Below are positions 18,009-26,729 of a stretch of 64,000 nt of DNA, piece by piece. The first letter of the stretch is position 1; every line of letters begins with the position of its first letter. The stretch covers positions 813,530-877,529 of the forward strand of contig CAYUSP010000001.1 in assembly GCA_964447405.1 (NCBI GenBank), read 5' to 3'. Source of the DNA: JALNZF01 sp964447405. Its GTDB lineage: Bacteria > Nitrospirota > UBA9217. The notes beneath the pieces were generated by a model. It ran no database searches, was not told the origin of the DNA, and was given only the letters and a program-made list of their open reading frames with translations. Both the position numbers and the translations under genes were made by a program.

Positions 18009-19052
18009 ATGATATTCAGAGTATGCGATAAAAAAGACATCCAGGTGCTCTTCTCGCAGCTTGCGGACGACAACACTATCGTTGGCCCCGTGGAAACCGG
18101 GAGAGACAGGAAGAACGCGCCTCTGTACGCATTCGAGCAGGTATCGGATTTTGATAAACTGCGCCTTGACTATACCACCACCAAGCTTCCCGCCAAGCGG
18201 TATTTTCTGCCTTATCGCGAGGATCTCGCCACATTCCATCTCGAAGCTCAGGATTGGCATAAGGACGTGGACTTTAACATCGACCGCCCCTATGTATTCT
18301 TCGGCCTCCATGCCTGCGACATCAACGCGCTTAACAAACTCGACAAGGTGCTTATGGGCAGCGTCTATCCCATGCCGTATTACGCTGCGAAGCGGATGAA
18401 CATGTTCATCATCGGGATCAACTGCCATCCCCAGCCGTTCTGCTTCTGCCGTTCCATGGGCTCTGACAGCGTTACCCACGGATTCGACCTGTTTTTGACA
18501 GACATCGGGGACCAGTACTTCCTCGAGATCCTCTCGGCAACTGCCTATAATTTTCTGAAGTCCGTAAAAACGCGGGAGCCCGCTGAGCAGGATCATACGC
18601 ATTTCATGAAAGTCGTGTCCGAGAAGAACCGGCAGGTCACCGCACATGTGGATACATCAGATCTCACCAAGATCCTCGATATGGAGTTCCAGTCTCCTGT
18701 ATGGAAACAGTGGGGTGACAAATGCCTTGCATGCGGTACGTGTGCGAATGTCTGCCCCACATGCTACTGCTATGGCGTGGAGGAATCGGTCAATATCGAC
18801 CTCCAGGGCGCACGCAAGAGCAAATCGCTCTATTCCTGCAACATCATTGATTTTGCCGAAGTGGCTGGAGGCCATAATTTCAGGTCTGAGCGTTCGTCCC
18901 GGCTCAAGTACCGCTACTATCACAAACACCGCGGGTTCGTCGAAGCCTTCGAGGAATCGCTCTGCGTTGGCTGCGGCCGATGCGGAGAAGCATGCCTCGC
19001 CGGCATCACGGTCCCTGAGGTTATCGCCAGCGTCCGCGGAGAGGAGATTTAA
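18009..19052 (+). CDS. hydB: Sulfhydrogenase beta subunit, iron-sulfur protein
   Basis: A 347-residue cytoplasmic electron-transfer subunit of a group 3b-type [NiFe] hydrogenase, related to anaerobic sulfite reductase subunit A. The C-terminal third carries two ferredoxin-type motifs: CLACGTCANVC followed by PTCYC (about 239-254), and CVGCGRCGEAC (about 318-328). The start is ATG after AGAGGGG. It leads the hydBGDA operon: hydG starts two bases after its stop. It should pass electrons between the hydrogenase module and the flavin subunit. Confidence 0.92.
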   Translation: MIFRVCDKKDIQVLFSQLADDNTIVGPVETGRDRKNAPLYAFEQVSDFDKLRLDYTTTKLPAKRYFLPYREDLATFHLEAQDWHKDVDFNIDRPYVFFGLHACDINALNKLDKVLMGSVYPMPYYAAKRMNMFIIGINCHPQPFCFCRSMGSDSVTHGFDLFLTDIGDQYFLEILSATAYNFLKSVKTREPAEQDHTHFMKVVSEKNRQVTAHVDTSDLTKILDMEFQSPVWKQWGDKCLACGTCANVCPTCYCYGVEESVNIDLQGARKSKSLYSCNIIDFAEVAGGHNFRSERSSRLKYRYYHKHRGFVEAFEESLCVGCGRCGEACLAGITVPEVIASVRGEEI

Positions 19053-19053
19053 T

Positions 19054-19956
19054 ATGGACCACCGCCTTACCTTTCATGAAGTTCTCCCGGCGCGCAAGTG
19101 GGTGCGCAAGGCTGATCTCGGAAGCTTTGAATTCACCTACAAAGCCGAGATCACCAGCATCTACAAGCTGACTGAACAGGAAAATCTCTACCGCATCAGG
19201 ATAATCGATGACGAGGATCGAAGGCATTTCTCGTTCAGACCTGGACAATTCATTATGTTGGAGGTTCCCGGCATCGGAGAAGCCCCGTTTTCCATCTCCT
19301 CCTCCCCGAGCAACCACGAGGATATCGAGTTGTGCATTCGTACCGCGGGCAACCTGACCGCTTTTCTCGCCAGAGCGCAGCGCGGCATGCATATCGGCAT
19401 CCGCGGCCCTTTCGGCACCAGTTTTCCCATGGAACGCATGCATGGCGGTCATATTCTGCTGGTCGCCGGCGGCCTGGGGCTGGCACCCCTGCGCTCTCCG
19501 ATCGCGCATGTACAGGAGCACCGAAGCAAGTTCGATCATGTCGACATCGTGTACGGGACAAAGGACCCGTCGCGGCTTTTGTTTAAGTTCCAGTATGAAA
19601 TGTGGAAAAAAGATGATATCAATCTTCACATCATTCTGGAAAAGCCTGATGCGACCTGGGCAGGCCCCGTCGGCCTCATCCCCAAGGTTTTGAGCAGCAT
19701 CATCGACAGCCGCGACGCATCATTCATTGACAACACGTACGCGATTGCGTGCGGCCCGCCGGTCATGTTCAAGAGCGTCTGCTCCATGCTGTCTGACCAC
19801 GGCGTACCCATGCAGAAAATGTTTGTATCTCTCGAACGCCGTATGCACTGCGGAATGGGTAAATGCTGTCGCTGCAACGTAGGCTCCACCTACACCTGTC
19901 TTTCCGGGCCGGTGTTCGACTACTGGAGCGTCATGAACTTGAAAGAGGCCATCTGA
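19054..19956 (+). CDS. hydG: Sulfhydrogenase gamma subunit, FAD/NAD(P)-binding
   Basis: A 300-residue subunit of the ferredoxin-NADP reductase/PyrK superfamily. The FAD-binding segment FSFRPGQFIML lies near residues 58-68, the pyridine-nucleotide loop LLVAGGLGLAPLR near 135-147, and a C-terminal [2Fe-2S] site with cysteines in HCGMGKCCRCNVG and TYTCL. Start ATG 19054 was chosen over the longer open frame because it directly follows the hydB stop. It supplies the NAD(P)H site of the enzyme and overlaps hydD by one base. Confidence 0.92.
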   Translation: MDHRLTFHEVLPARKWVRKADLGSFEFTYKAEITSIYKLTEQENLYRIRIIDDEDRRHFSFRPGQFIMLEVPGIGEAPFSISSSPSNHEDIELCIRTAGNLTAFLARAQRGMHIGIRGPFGTSFPMERMHGGHILLVAGGLGLAPLRSPIAHVQEHRSKFDHVDIVYGTKDPSRLLFKFQYEMWKKDDINLHIILEKPDATWAGPVGLIPKVLSSIIDSRDASFIDNTYAIACGPPVMFKSVCSMLSDHGVPMQKMFVSLERRMHCGMGKCCRCNVGSTYTCLSGPVFDYWSVMNLKEAI

Positions 19957-20768
19957 TGGAAAAGCAGAAAACCGATACCCGCACCTGGCTCGGCATACCA
20001 CTCGCGAAGCCGAACGTGGCATTTTTCGAACTCTCTTCCTGCGAAGGCTGCCAGCTCCAGATCGTTAACAACGAAGCCACGCTCCTCGATTTTTTGTCCC
20101 TCGTCAATGTAGTGAACTTCCGCGAAGCCATGACCGAAAAGTCCGACATTTACGATATCGCGTTCGTGGAAGGGAGCGTCACGCGAGCCGACGAAATCAC
20201 TCGTCTCCAGACGATCAGAAATAACGCGAAAGTGCTAGTGGCATTCGGATCCTGCGCCAATTTCGGAGGAGTTAACCAGCTCAAGAACCGTTTCAAGGAT
20301 CCCGCTTGGGTGAAAAAACAGGTCTATGGAAGCAACGCGATCGAGACCAATGACGAAGCCAGACCGCTCGACGCATTCGTTGCCGTGGACCTAAGAATAT
20401 TCGGTTGTCCCGTAAAGAAAGAAGAGGTCGAGAAGATCGTTATGAACGTTGTCCTCGGACGAACCATTGTGCAACCGAAGTATCCGGTCTGCATGGAATG
20501 CAAGGCCAACGAAAACAGTTGCCTCTTCGATCTCGGCGAACCCTGCCTCGGGCCAATCACGCGCGGCGGTTGCGACTCCTGGTGCCCGAACAGCCGATTC
20601 GGCTGCTGGGGATGCCGGGGGCCGGCGGAAGATGCGAACCTGGCGCAGATGCATGAGATCATGAAGAAGCATGGTTTTTCCGAAGAAACCATGCTGGACC
20701 GCCTGGAGTGCTTCGGGGGATTTTCAAAAGACGCTGCGGCACTAAGGGATAGTATTAACCACGGATGA
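19956..20768 (+). CDS. hydD: Sulfhydrogenase delta subunit (small hydrogenase subunit)
   Basis: A 270-residue [NiFe] hydrogenase small subunit of the soluble group 3 type, with no Tat signal. The proximal cluster motif ELSSCEGCQLQIVNNE lies near residues 24-39, followed by AFGSCANFGG (about 94-103), a conserved C-terminal set in CMECKANENSCLF, and WCPNSRFGCWGCRGP. It pairs with HydA. The stop TGA is contributed by the inverted-repeat element that starts at 20757 (encoded end SINHG), so the original C-terminus may have been altered by a few residues. Confidence 0.92.
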   Translation: MEKQKTDTRTWLGIPLAKPNVAFFELSSCEGCQLQIVNNEATLLDFLSLVNVVNFREAMTEKSDIYDIAFVEGSVTRADEITRLQTIRNNAKVLVAFGSCANFGGVNQLKNRFKDPAWVKKQVYGSNAIETNDEARPLDAFVAVDLRIFGCPVKKEEVEKIVMNVVLGRTIVQPKYPVCMECKANENSCLFDLGEPCLGPITRGGCDSWCPNSRFGCWGCRGPAEDANLAQMHEIMKKHGFSEETMLDRLECFGGFSKDAAALRDSINHG

Positions 20769-20865
20769 ACACGGTTTAAATACTGAGCCTTACTTCTTGT
20801 TTTAGCTTTTTTTAAAGCCTTAGATGTATAGATCAATTTTTGACTTTACCGTGTAATCCGTGGTT
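20757..20865. repeat. Inverted-repeat element (CCACGGATGAACACGG type), copy 1
   Basis: Left end AACCACGGATGAACACGGT (20757-20775) and right end ACCGTGTAATCCGTGGTT (20848-20865) are inverted copies around an AT-rich core. A shorter relative is at 53745-53810. The left end overlaps the last codons and stop of hydD; the right end stops 22 bases before hydA. It carries no open frame and behaves like a non-autonomous palindromic intergenic element. Confidence 0.75.
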
Positions 20866-20887
20866 ACACATGACTTAAGAGGTTTCT

Positions 20888-22162
20888 ATGAAAACAACCC
20901 GCACCATAGACATCCACCACATCGCCCGCGTCGAAGGACATGGCAACATTAAGATCCGTATCCAGGACGGTAAACTCGAAGAGGCCCGCTGGGAGGTCGT
21001 TGAAACGCCGCGATTCTTCGAAGCCATGCTGGTCGGCAAAAAATGGGAGAACGCGCCATGGATCAGCGGCAGAATCTGCGGTATCTGCTCCATCGGCCAC
21101 ACACTGGCATCCATTCGCGCGATCGAGAACGCCTTCGGCATCATCCCGACGGAGCAAACCCGGAAGCTCCGGATCCTGTTGAAGCACATGGAGACTCTTC
21201 AAAGCCATTTGCTGCACCTCTATTTTCTCGCCGCTCCTGACTTCGTCGGCGTGGGCAGCGTATTCCCGCTCATCAACTCTCATCCTGATGTTGTCCAACG
21301 GGCGGCACGGATGAAACAACTTGCGAACGACGTGTGCGACTGCGTCGGCGGACGCAGAATGCATCCCACTCGAACAGTGGTGGGCGGATTTACCATGATG
21401 CCCGACAAAAAAGAACTGGTGCAATTCAGGACGCGGCTGAAGGATTCCGTTGATGATCTCCTGAAAACCGCAGAACTCTTCCGGACGTTCACGATTCCCG
21501 ATTTCGCAAGGGAAACCGAGTTCGTCTCGCTCAAGGGCAATGGCAGCTACCCGTTCATCGGCGGAGACCTCGTATCAACGGATGGCGTAGTTAAAAAAGA
21601 ACACGAATATGCGACAATGACGAACGAATATCTCGTTGAGCAGTCAACCTCCAAATGGAGCAAGCTGTCTCGCGAGTCCTTTGCCGTGGGCGCCCTGGCG
21701 CGTATGAACAACAATTATGCCCTTCTCCACCCCGTAGCCCGCGACATCGCCGCAAGCTTCAGCCTGAAACCGGTGAACCACAATCCCTACATGAACAATA
21801 TCGCCCAGCTCGTGGAAAGTGTGCATGTGGTCATGGAGACGCTTTCCATGATCGATGAGCTAACCGGCTCGACCTGGCAGGAGCCACGCCAACCGGTCAC
21901 TCCGAAAAGCGGCCTCGGTGTGGGCGCGGTGGAAGTGCCGCGGGGTATTCTCTACCATGCCTACGATTTCGATCAAGAAGGCAGGATCACCCATTGCGAC
22001 TGCGTCATCCCCACCAGTCAGAACCATGCCAACATCCAGCATGACCTTCACGTACTTGCCGCTCAAGAAGCGGCAAAAAGGACCCCTGACCAGAAAATCG
22101 AGCTCCTTGCCCAGATGCTTGTGCGCGCCTATGATCCCTGCATTTCGTGCTCTGTCCATTGA
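20888..22162 (+). CDS. hydA: Sulfhydrogenase alpha subunit ([NiFe] large subunit, group 3b-like)
   Basis: A 424-residue catalytic subunit. The N-terminal Ni ligands are in RICGICSIGH (Cys64, Cys67) and the C-terminal pair in DPCISCSVH (Cys418, Cys421). The protein ends exactly at that His: the stop codon follows directly, so there is no C-terminal extension for a maturation protease. With HydBGD it forms a cytoplasmic, reversible NAD(P)-coupled hydrogenase. Group 3b members can also reduce sulfur, hence the name; that activity is not shown by sequence. AAGAGG precedes the start. Confidence 0.94.
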   Translation: MKTTRTIDIHHIARVEGHGNIKIRIQDGKLEEARWEVVETPRFFEAMLVGKKWENAPWISGRICGICSIGHTLASIRAIENAFGIIPTEQTRKLRILLKHMETLQSHLLHLYFLAAPDFVGVGSVFPLINSHPDVVQRAARMKQLANDVCDCVGGRRMHPTRTVVGGFTMMPDKKELVQFRTRLKDSVDDLLKTAELFRTFTIPDFARETEFVSLKGNGSYPFIGGDLVSTDGVVKKEHEYATMTNEYLVEQSTSKWSKLSRESFAVGALARMNNNYALLHPVARDIAASFSLKPVNHNPYMNNIAQLVESVHVVMETLSMIDELTGSTWQEPRQPVTPKSGLGVGAVEVPRGILYHAYDFDQEGRITHCDCVIPTSQNHANIQHDLHVLAAQEAAKRTPDQKIELLAQMLVRAYDPCISCSVH

Positions 22163-22240
22163 TAAATCACCTCTTTTTTTATTGACATCATCTAAGGGTG
22201 ATGTTACATTACCCACCTTGCTGGTGCAGTAAATCGACGT

Positions 22241-22316
22241 GGGGCTGTAGCTCAGCTGGGAGAGCACAAGGCTGGCAGTCTTGGGGTCAGGGGTTCGATC
22301 CCCCTCAGCTCCACCA
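22241..22316 (+). tRNA. tRNA-Ala (anticodon GGC)
   Basis: The cloverleaf is readable. The acceptor GGGGCTG pairs with CAGCTCC, the D arm is GCTC..GAGC, and the anticodon stem CAAGG/TCTTG has loop CTGGCAG (anticodon GGC). The T arm is GGGGTTCGATCCCC, the discriminator is A and CCA is encoded. It lies between the convergent hydA and hypD genes. Confidence 0.95.
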
Positions 22317-22329
22317 AGAAATAACAAAA

Positions 22330-22357
22330 GGGTTGACCAAAAGGTCAGCCCTTTTTT
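22330..22357 (+). terminator. Intrinsic terminator of tRNA-Ala
   Basis: A 9-bp stem GGGTTGACC / GGTCAGCCC (one G-U pair) with an AAAA loop is followed by six T, 13 bases after the tRNA CCA end. Confidence 0.85.
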
Positions 22358-22500
22358 ATTTTCAGTCGCGGGGGATCGAACCAAAGAGTGTTTGAGGGAA
22401 AGGATTTCCCTCATGCTTCGGGGGAGTTCACGAGGGGGCTGGCCTCCGCGTGGAGCGAAGCGAGTGAGATTACCCCCTCAGCTCCACCAATAATAAACAA

Positions 22501-22528
22501 AGCTGGTCATCATTGACCGGCTTTTTTT
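22501..22528 (+). terminator. Second intrinsic terminator in the tRNA-Ala repeat
   Basis: Stem AGCTGGTCA / TGACCGGCT with loop TCAT, then seven T. It is homologous in position to the terminator at 22330-22357, one repeat unit earlier. Confidence 0.8.
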
Positions 22529-22657
22529 ATTGTTTCGGGGATCGAATCAGAGAATTTGAGGGAAGGATTCCCATATGATTCCGGGGAGTGCATGAGAGGG
22601 CTGACCCCTTCTTAAAGCAAACTGTGGAATATTTCTCCCTCAGTTCTACCACTTGGG

Positions 22658-23716
22658 TTACCGATGCCCATATTTGAAATACGCTGCGCAGCTACCCTCG
22701 GTACTGACCATGCACGGCCCCACTGGGCTGTCCGGTGTGCAGCCCGTGCCGAAGAGCGGGCATTCAGTCGGGATTTTAACTCCCCGAAGGATGTCGCCGC
22801 AGGAGCAGAGCTGTGGTTCCGGTAGGTTTGATACTTCCGGTTTGAAGCGCACAACCGCATCAAAAGCCGCATACTCCTGCCGAAGCTTCAAACCGCTTCC
22901 GGGAAGAACGCCGATGCCGCGCCAGTACGCATCCGTCGGCTCAAAGACCTGATCCAGGAGAGCAACAGCTCTTGGGTTCCCCTCTTCTTTCACGATATTC
23001 CGGTACTGGATCTCAATTGCCGCCCTTTTCTGCGCGATCTGTCTTACGATCATGAGTATGCCTTCGATGATCTCTTTGGCTTCAAATCCCGTGATAACCG
23101 ACGGTATGCGGTACAGAGAAGCCACGAACTCATACGGTTTTTTCCCGATGATAGTGCTCACGTGGCCAGGCAGTATAAATCCGTCCACCTTGACATCCGG
23201 AGCGTCAAGCAGGGCCTTTAGCGCAGGGGGTACAAGTTTGTGTGATGAAATGATCGAGAAGTTCTGAACACCCAATCGATGGGCCTCTGATACTGTCGCT
23301 GCAATCAAAGGCGACGTAGTCTCGAACCCCGTGGCAAAAAAGACAACCTGTTTGCTTTTTTCTGACTGAGCAAGCTTGAGCGCATCCATGGGTGAATACA
23401 TGACTTTCACATCCGCTCCTTCGGAGCGGGCTTCCAGCAATGATTCCTTTCCGCCGGGTACGCGCATCATATCGCCAAACGTCACCAAGACCACCTCCGG
23501 CCGCCTGGCGATCTCTATCGCCACATCAACATCATGGATCGAGGTAACGCAGACCGGACAGCCAGGTCCGCTCAGGAGCGTGATGTCTTTCGGTATGATA
23601 TCGCGAATTCCGTGTCTGAAGATCTCCACAGTATGCGTGCCGCAGACCTCCATCAGCTTCAGGGGCCTGCCAATACCTGTCAACAACGCGTGCATTTCTT
23701 CCAGCATCGGTTTCAT
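22658..23716 (-). CDS. hypD: Hydrogenase maturation protein HypD
   Basis: A 352-residue [4Fe-4S] scaffold that, with HypC, assembles the Fe(CN)2CO unit of [NiFe] hydrogenases. Family motifs are present: MEVCGTHT near residue 22, GPGCPVCVTS near 50-59, FATGFETTSP near 127-136, and the C-terminal cluster cysteines in CSCGDILRG and FGTGCTPDSPVGPCMVSTEGSC. Length is standard. It is the last gene of the hyp operon and overlaps hypF by four bases. The stop lies seven bases from a tRNA-derived repeat end. Confidence 0.96.
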   Translation of the reverse strand: MKPMLEEMHALLTGIGRPLKLMEVCGTHTVEIFRHGIRDIIPKDITLLSGPGCPVCVTSIHDVDVAIEIARRPEVVLVTFGDMMRVPGGKESLLEARSEGADVKVMYSPMDALKLAQSEKSKQVVFFATGFETTSPLIAATVSEAHRLGVQNFSIISSHKLVPPALKALLDAPDVKVDGFILPGHVSTIIGKKPYEFVASLYRIPSVITGFEAKEIIEGILMIVRQIAQKRAAIEIQYRNIVKEEGNPRAVALLDQVFEPTDAYWRGIGVLPGSGLKLRQEYAAFDAVVRFKPEVSNLPEPQLCSCGDILRGVKIPTECPLFGTGCTPDSPVGPCMVSTEGSCAAYFKYGHR

Positions 23717-26109
23717 TGTATGCTCCCGACTTCTGTCTTTTTCAGTCTTTCCCTGATCAGATATGCCTGCCCCAATGAAATGCAGGCATCATTGCAGGGA
23801 ACTTTCTCGTTTCGATACGCGTTCATGCCATCCAAAGAAAGCAGGTGCATCGTTCTATTCAGAAGATAGACGTTTTGGAAGGTTCCGCCACTCAGCGCAA
23901 TATCTGAGATTCCGCAAGTTGATCGCAACCTGCGCGCCATGGTCCTGATAATAGAAGCTATGGTATTATGAAACTTCGTTGAGATTTCTTCACGGGGCAG
24001 CTTCCTGCTCAGGTCACGAATGATGCCGCCAATGGTCCCCGAAAAATCCAGAATAGTACAGTTGTTTTCCAGTTTCAACTCAACCACATACTCGCCCTCT
24101 ACTCCTTCTCGGGTCAATGACTCCAAAGCCATGGCTGCCTCGCCTTCAAAAGTATTGCAATCGCAGACTCCGATGAGAGCTGAAACTGCGTCAAACAGCC
24201 TTCCCGATCCGGATGATAAAGGCGATAAATCGCTGGACCTGGCAATGACCATCACCTGATCTATTTCTTTTGCGCCGTATTTCTTTATAAATCCTACTTC
24301 ATATAGGGTCTTGACTGCATCGCGGCCTTTCGCTTCGATGATATAGCTTACCGCTGTTTTCCAGGGCTCCCTGATCGCAGCTTCCCCTCCCGGCAATGGA
24401 GTATATTTGAACTGACCGACACGATCGAATCCGTCGCAATCTGCGATCAGAAACTCTCCTCCCCAGAGATTGCCGTCTGTACCATAACCTGTGCCGTCAA
24501 AAGCCACGCCGATTACCTTCCTGTTCAAACCGTGCTCTGCCATAACAGATCCAATATGAGCGTAATGATGCTGGATAGCAAATGTCGTGATGCTCTCTCG
24601 TGTCTCTTGACCCTTGCCACGGTTCCCGTTTTCAAGCGCCCACTGCGTCGTCAAATAGCCTGGGTGCAGATCGTGAACAACAGCCGCAGGTTCGACACGA
24701 TACACGGCTTTAAGGTTATTTAGACATTCCTCGAAGAACGTTACGGTTTCATAGTTTTCCATATCTCCGATGTGCTGGCTTGGAATGGCAAATTTCCCCT
24801 TGGTCAGGGTAAACGTGTTCTTGAGATCAGCACCCACACCAAGCACCTCCGGGCCGTCTTCATGGAGCGCGATCGGGCCTGGAGCATAGCCTCGTGAACG
24901 ACGGATGAAGCTAAGTTCGGAGTTTAAAGTTCGTAGTTCGAAGTTGTAATCATTCCGCACTCGGATAACCGAATCATCAACGCGCATGAATACATCGCGA
25001 TCATGAAAAAGGAAACCGTCCACCATGCCTGATAACTTCCGAACAGCCTCATCGTTGTCCTTCACTATCGGCTCTTCCGAAATATTACCACTCGTCATGA
25101 CCAGCGCGCTAAAGTGTGATTGATGAGCAACACTTCCTGCCCCGATTGGATGAGTGAATAAAAGATGGTGCAGCGGTGTATAGGGCAGCATTACGCCAAC
25201 ATATCTATTGTTCGGAGAAACTGCTTGTGAAAGAGGACCGCGTTCGTTTTTCTGTAAAAGGACCACTGGCCGTTGATTCGATTTGAGGAGGCTTCCTTCC
25301 GTTGATGAAACTGCACAGAATTTGCTGATGACTTCGATGGAAAGCGACATCACTGCAAATGGCTTGTTACTCTTTCTCTTGTTCTCCCGCAATCTCCGGA
25401 CAGCCGTATCATTGGCCGCGTCACAGGCGATATGGAATCCTCCAAGCCCTTTGATCGCGACGATGCCGCCTTTCTGCAATAACGCAATTGTCTCTTGTAT
25501 TGCTTCGCCATTCCGAACTCCGAACTCCGAACTCCGAGCTCGGAATTCAACGGCTGGTCCGCAAACAGGACAGGCATTCGGCTGGGCATGAAATCTTCTA
25601 TTGAGCGGGTCATGATATTCCTTGAGACAAGCGGGGCAGAGCGTGAATCCGGCCATGGTTGTGTTAGGCCGATCATACGGAACGGCGCTGGTTATGGAGT
25701 AGCGTGGACCGCAGTTCGTACAATTGATGAAGGGATACAGATAGCGACGATCGTCTTGATCGAGCAATTCATGCAAACATTCATCGCATATTGAGACATC
25801 AGGAGATATTAGCGTGAAAGGGTGGTTAGCGGCATGGTCCGTGCTTGAACGGATCGCAAAATCTGAATACCCTTGCCGGTGAAGATTGAGGATGGAAATA
25901 TCGAGGATATCGGAAAGCGGCGGGGCTTCTGCACGAAGCCTTCGCACAAACTCTGGGATATTGCCTCCTTCCACCTCAATGAGAACGCCTTCGCTCGTAT
26001 TCGTTACGAAGCCGGCTAACTGCAGGCCCGTGGCAAGTTTATACACAAAAGGCCGGAATCCAACGCCCTGCACGACGCCTTTGACTATGATCTGAGCCCG
26101 TTCAACCAT
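23713..26109 (-). CDS. hypF: Carbamoyltransferase HypF
   Basis: A protein of about 798 residues that makes the CN ligand from carbamoyl phosphate and passes it to HypE. Domains in order: acylphosphatase (about 3-90, GVVQGVGFRPFVYKLA); two zinc fingers (CDECLHELL..CTNCGP and CPACLKEYH..CPVCGP, about 105-185); YrdC-like (about 200-385, RRSRGYAPGPIALHEDG at the end); and a Kae1-like domain (HHYAHIGSVMAEHG, VAFDGTGYGTDG). The start at MVERAQ (26109) leaves a 25-base overlap with hypB. Two heptamer-coded inserts lie in the protein: RARSSEFGVRNGEA after the zinc fingers and NFELRTLNSELSF in the loop before RRSRGYAP. Confidence 0.95.
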   Translation of the reverse strand: MVERAQIIVKGVVQGVGFRPFVYKLATGLQLAGFVTNTSEGVLIEVEGGNIPEFVRRLRAEAPPLSDILDISILNLHRQGYSDFAIRSSTDHAANHPFTLISPDVSICDECLHELLDQDDRRYLYPFINCTNCGPRYSITSAVPYDRPNTTMAGFTLCPACLKEYHDPLNRRFHAQPNACPVCGPAVEFRARSSEFGVRNGEAIQETIALLQKGGIVAIKGLGGFHIACDAANDTAVRRLRENKRKSNKPFAVMSLSIEVISKFCAVSSTEGSLLKSNQRPVVLLQKNERGPLSQAVSPNNRYVGVMLPYTPLHHLLFTHPIGAGSVAHQSHFSALVMTSGNISEEPIVKDNDEAVRKLSGMVDGFLFHDRDVFMRVDDSVIRVRNDYNFELRTLNSELSFIRRSRGYAPGPIALHEDGPEVLGVGADLKNTFTLTKGKFAIPSQHIGDMENYETVTFFEECLNNLKAVYRVEPAAVVHDLHPGYLTTQWALENGNRGKGQETRESITTFAIQHHYAHIGSVMAEHGLNRKVIGVAFDGTGYGTDGNLWGGEFLIADCDGFDRVGQFKYTPLPGGEAAIREPWKTAVSYIIEAKGRDAVKTLYEVGFIKKYGAKEIDQVMVIARSSDLSPLSSGSGRLFDAVSALIGVCDCNTFEGEAAMALESLTREGVEGEYVVELKLENNCTILDFSGTIGGIIRDLSRKLPREEISTKFHNTIASIIRTMARRLRSTCGISDIALSGGTFQNVYLLNRTMHLLSLDGMNAYRNEKVPCNDACISLGQAYLIRERLKKTEVGSIQ
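24914..24949. repeat. In-frame heptamer tract in hypF (loop before RRSRGYAP)
   Basis: Units AGTTCGG, AGTTTAA, AGTTCGT, AGTTCGA, AGTTGTA on +; the coding strand reads NFELRTLNSEL. It replaces the usual short hairpin tip (typically a DGxPxF-like turn) of the YrdC-like domain. Confidence 0.75.
25511..25548. repeat. In-frame heptamer tract in hypF (after the zinc fingers)
   Basis: CCGAACT repeated three times, then CCGAGCT and CGGAATT. The coding strand reads RARSSEFGVRNGEA in the linker between the zinc fingers and the YrdC-like domain. Confidence 0.8.
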
Positions 26110-26729
26110 TGAGCCCATGCTTCGATGCCTGCGCCGGTAGAGCACGAGACCTCGAATATCTTCAGCTTTGGATTGAGCGCCAGGGAATCGTTCCGGACTT
26201 TGTTCATATCCGTGTTCATGTAGGGAAGGAGATCGATCTTGTTCAGGACCAATGCCGAGGACTCCTGGAACATGAGCGGGTACTTGAGTGGTTTATCGTG
26301 ACCTTCGGCGACCGACAAAACCATCATTTTAATGTCCTCGCCTACCTTGAATTCGGCGGGACAGACGAGATTCCCCACATTCTCAATGATGAGAAGGTCC
26401 AGCTCTTTGAGCGTGAATTCGGACAGGACTTCGCTGATCATGTTCGCATCGAGATGGCAGGCCCCGCCTGTGTTGATTTGCACCACCGGAATGTCGAGGG
26501 CGCTGATGCGTTCGGCATCATCGCTGCCAACAATGTCTCCTTCGATCACGCCGATCCTGCAATGCGGTCTGAGCGCCTGGATCGTCCGTTCCAGAAGGGT
26601 CGTTTTTCCGGCTCCGGGCGCACCCATCAGGTTCACGACATATACACCAGCTTCCTGGAATCGCCTGCGGTTCGCTTCTGCAATGCGGTCATTCGCTTCC
26701 AGGATGCGCGTGACGACCTTCACCTTCAT
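26085..26729 (-). CDS. hypB: Hydrogenase nickel incorporation GTPase HypB
   Basis: A 214-residue SIMIBI GTPase delivering nickel with HypA. Walker A GAPGAGKTTL lies near residues 37-46, followed by EGDIVGSDDAERI, NTGGACHLDANMI, ENVGNLVCPAEF and the guanine-specific NKIDLLPY. The Cys-His of GGACHLD matches the G-domain metal site. It lacks an N-terminal His-rich nickel-storage stretch. Its ATG overlaps the hypCA stop by one base. Confidence 0.96.
   Translation of the reverse strand: MKVKVVTRILEANDRIAEANRRRFQEAGVYVVNLMGAPGAGKTTLLERTIQALRPHCRIGVIEGDIVGSDDAERISALDIPVVQINTGGACHLDANMISEVLSEFTLKELDLLIIENVGNLVCPAEFKVGEDIKMMVLSVAEGHDKPLKYPLMFQESSALVLNKIDLLPYMNTDMNKVRNDSLALNPKLKIFEVSCSTGAGIEAWAQWLNGLRS

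Larger units (their letters stand above)
22300..22651 (+). repeat. Degenerate tandem repeat of the tRNA-Ala 3' end plus terminator
   Basis: The last 16-17 bases of the tRNA (CCCCTCAGCTCCACCA, ending 22316) recur at 22473-22489 (same sequence) and, diverged, at 22636-22651 (TCCCTCAGTTCTACCA). The first two copies are followed by an intrinsic terminator, and the spacers (from about 22370 and 22537) are also similar: GGGGATCGAA, then TTTGAGGGAA, GGGGAGT and GAGGGGGCTGGCC/GAGAGGGCTGACC. The period is about 163-173 bp. The spacers begin with a reverse complement of the T arm. This explains the 341-bp gap between the tRNA and hypD; I see no protein gene in it. Confidence 0.8.
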
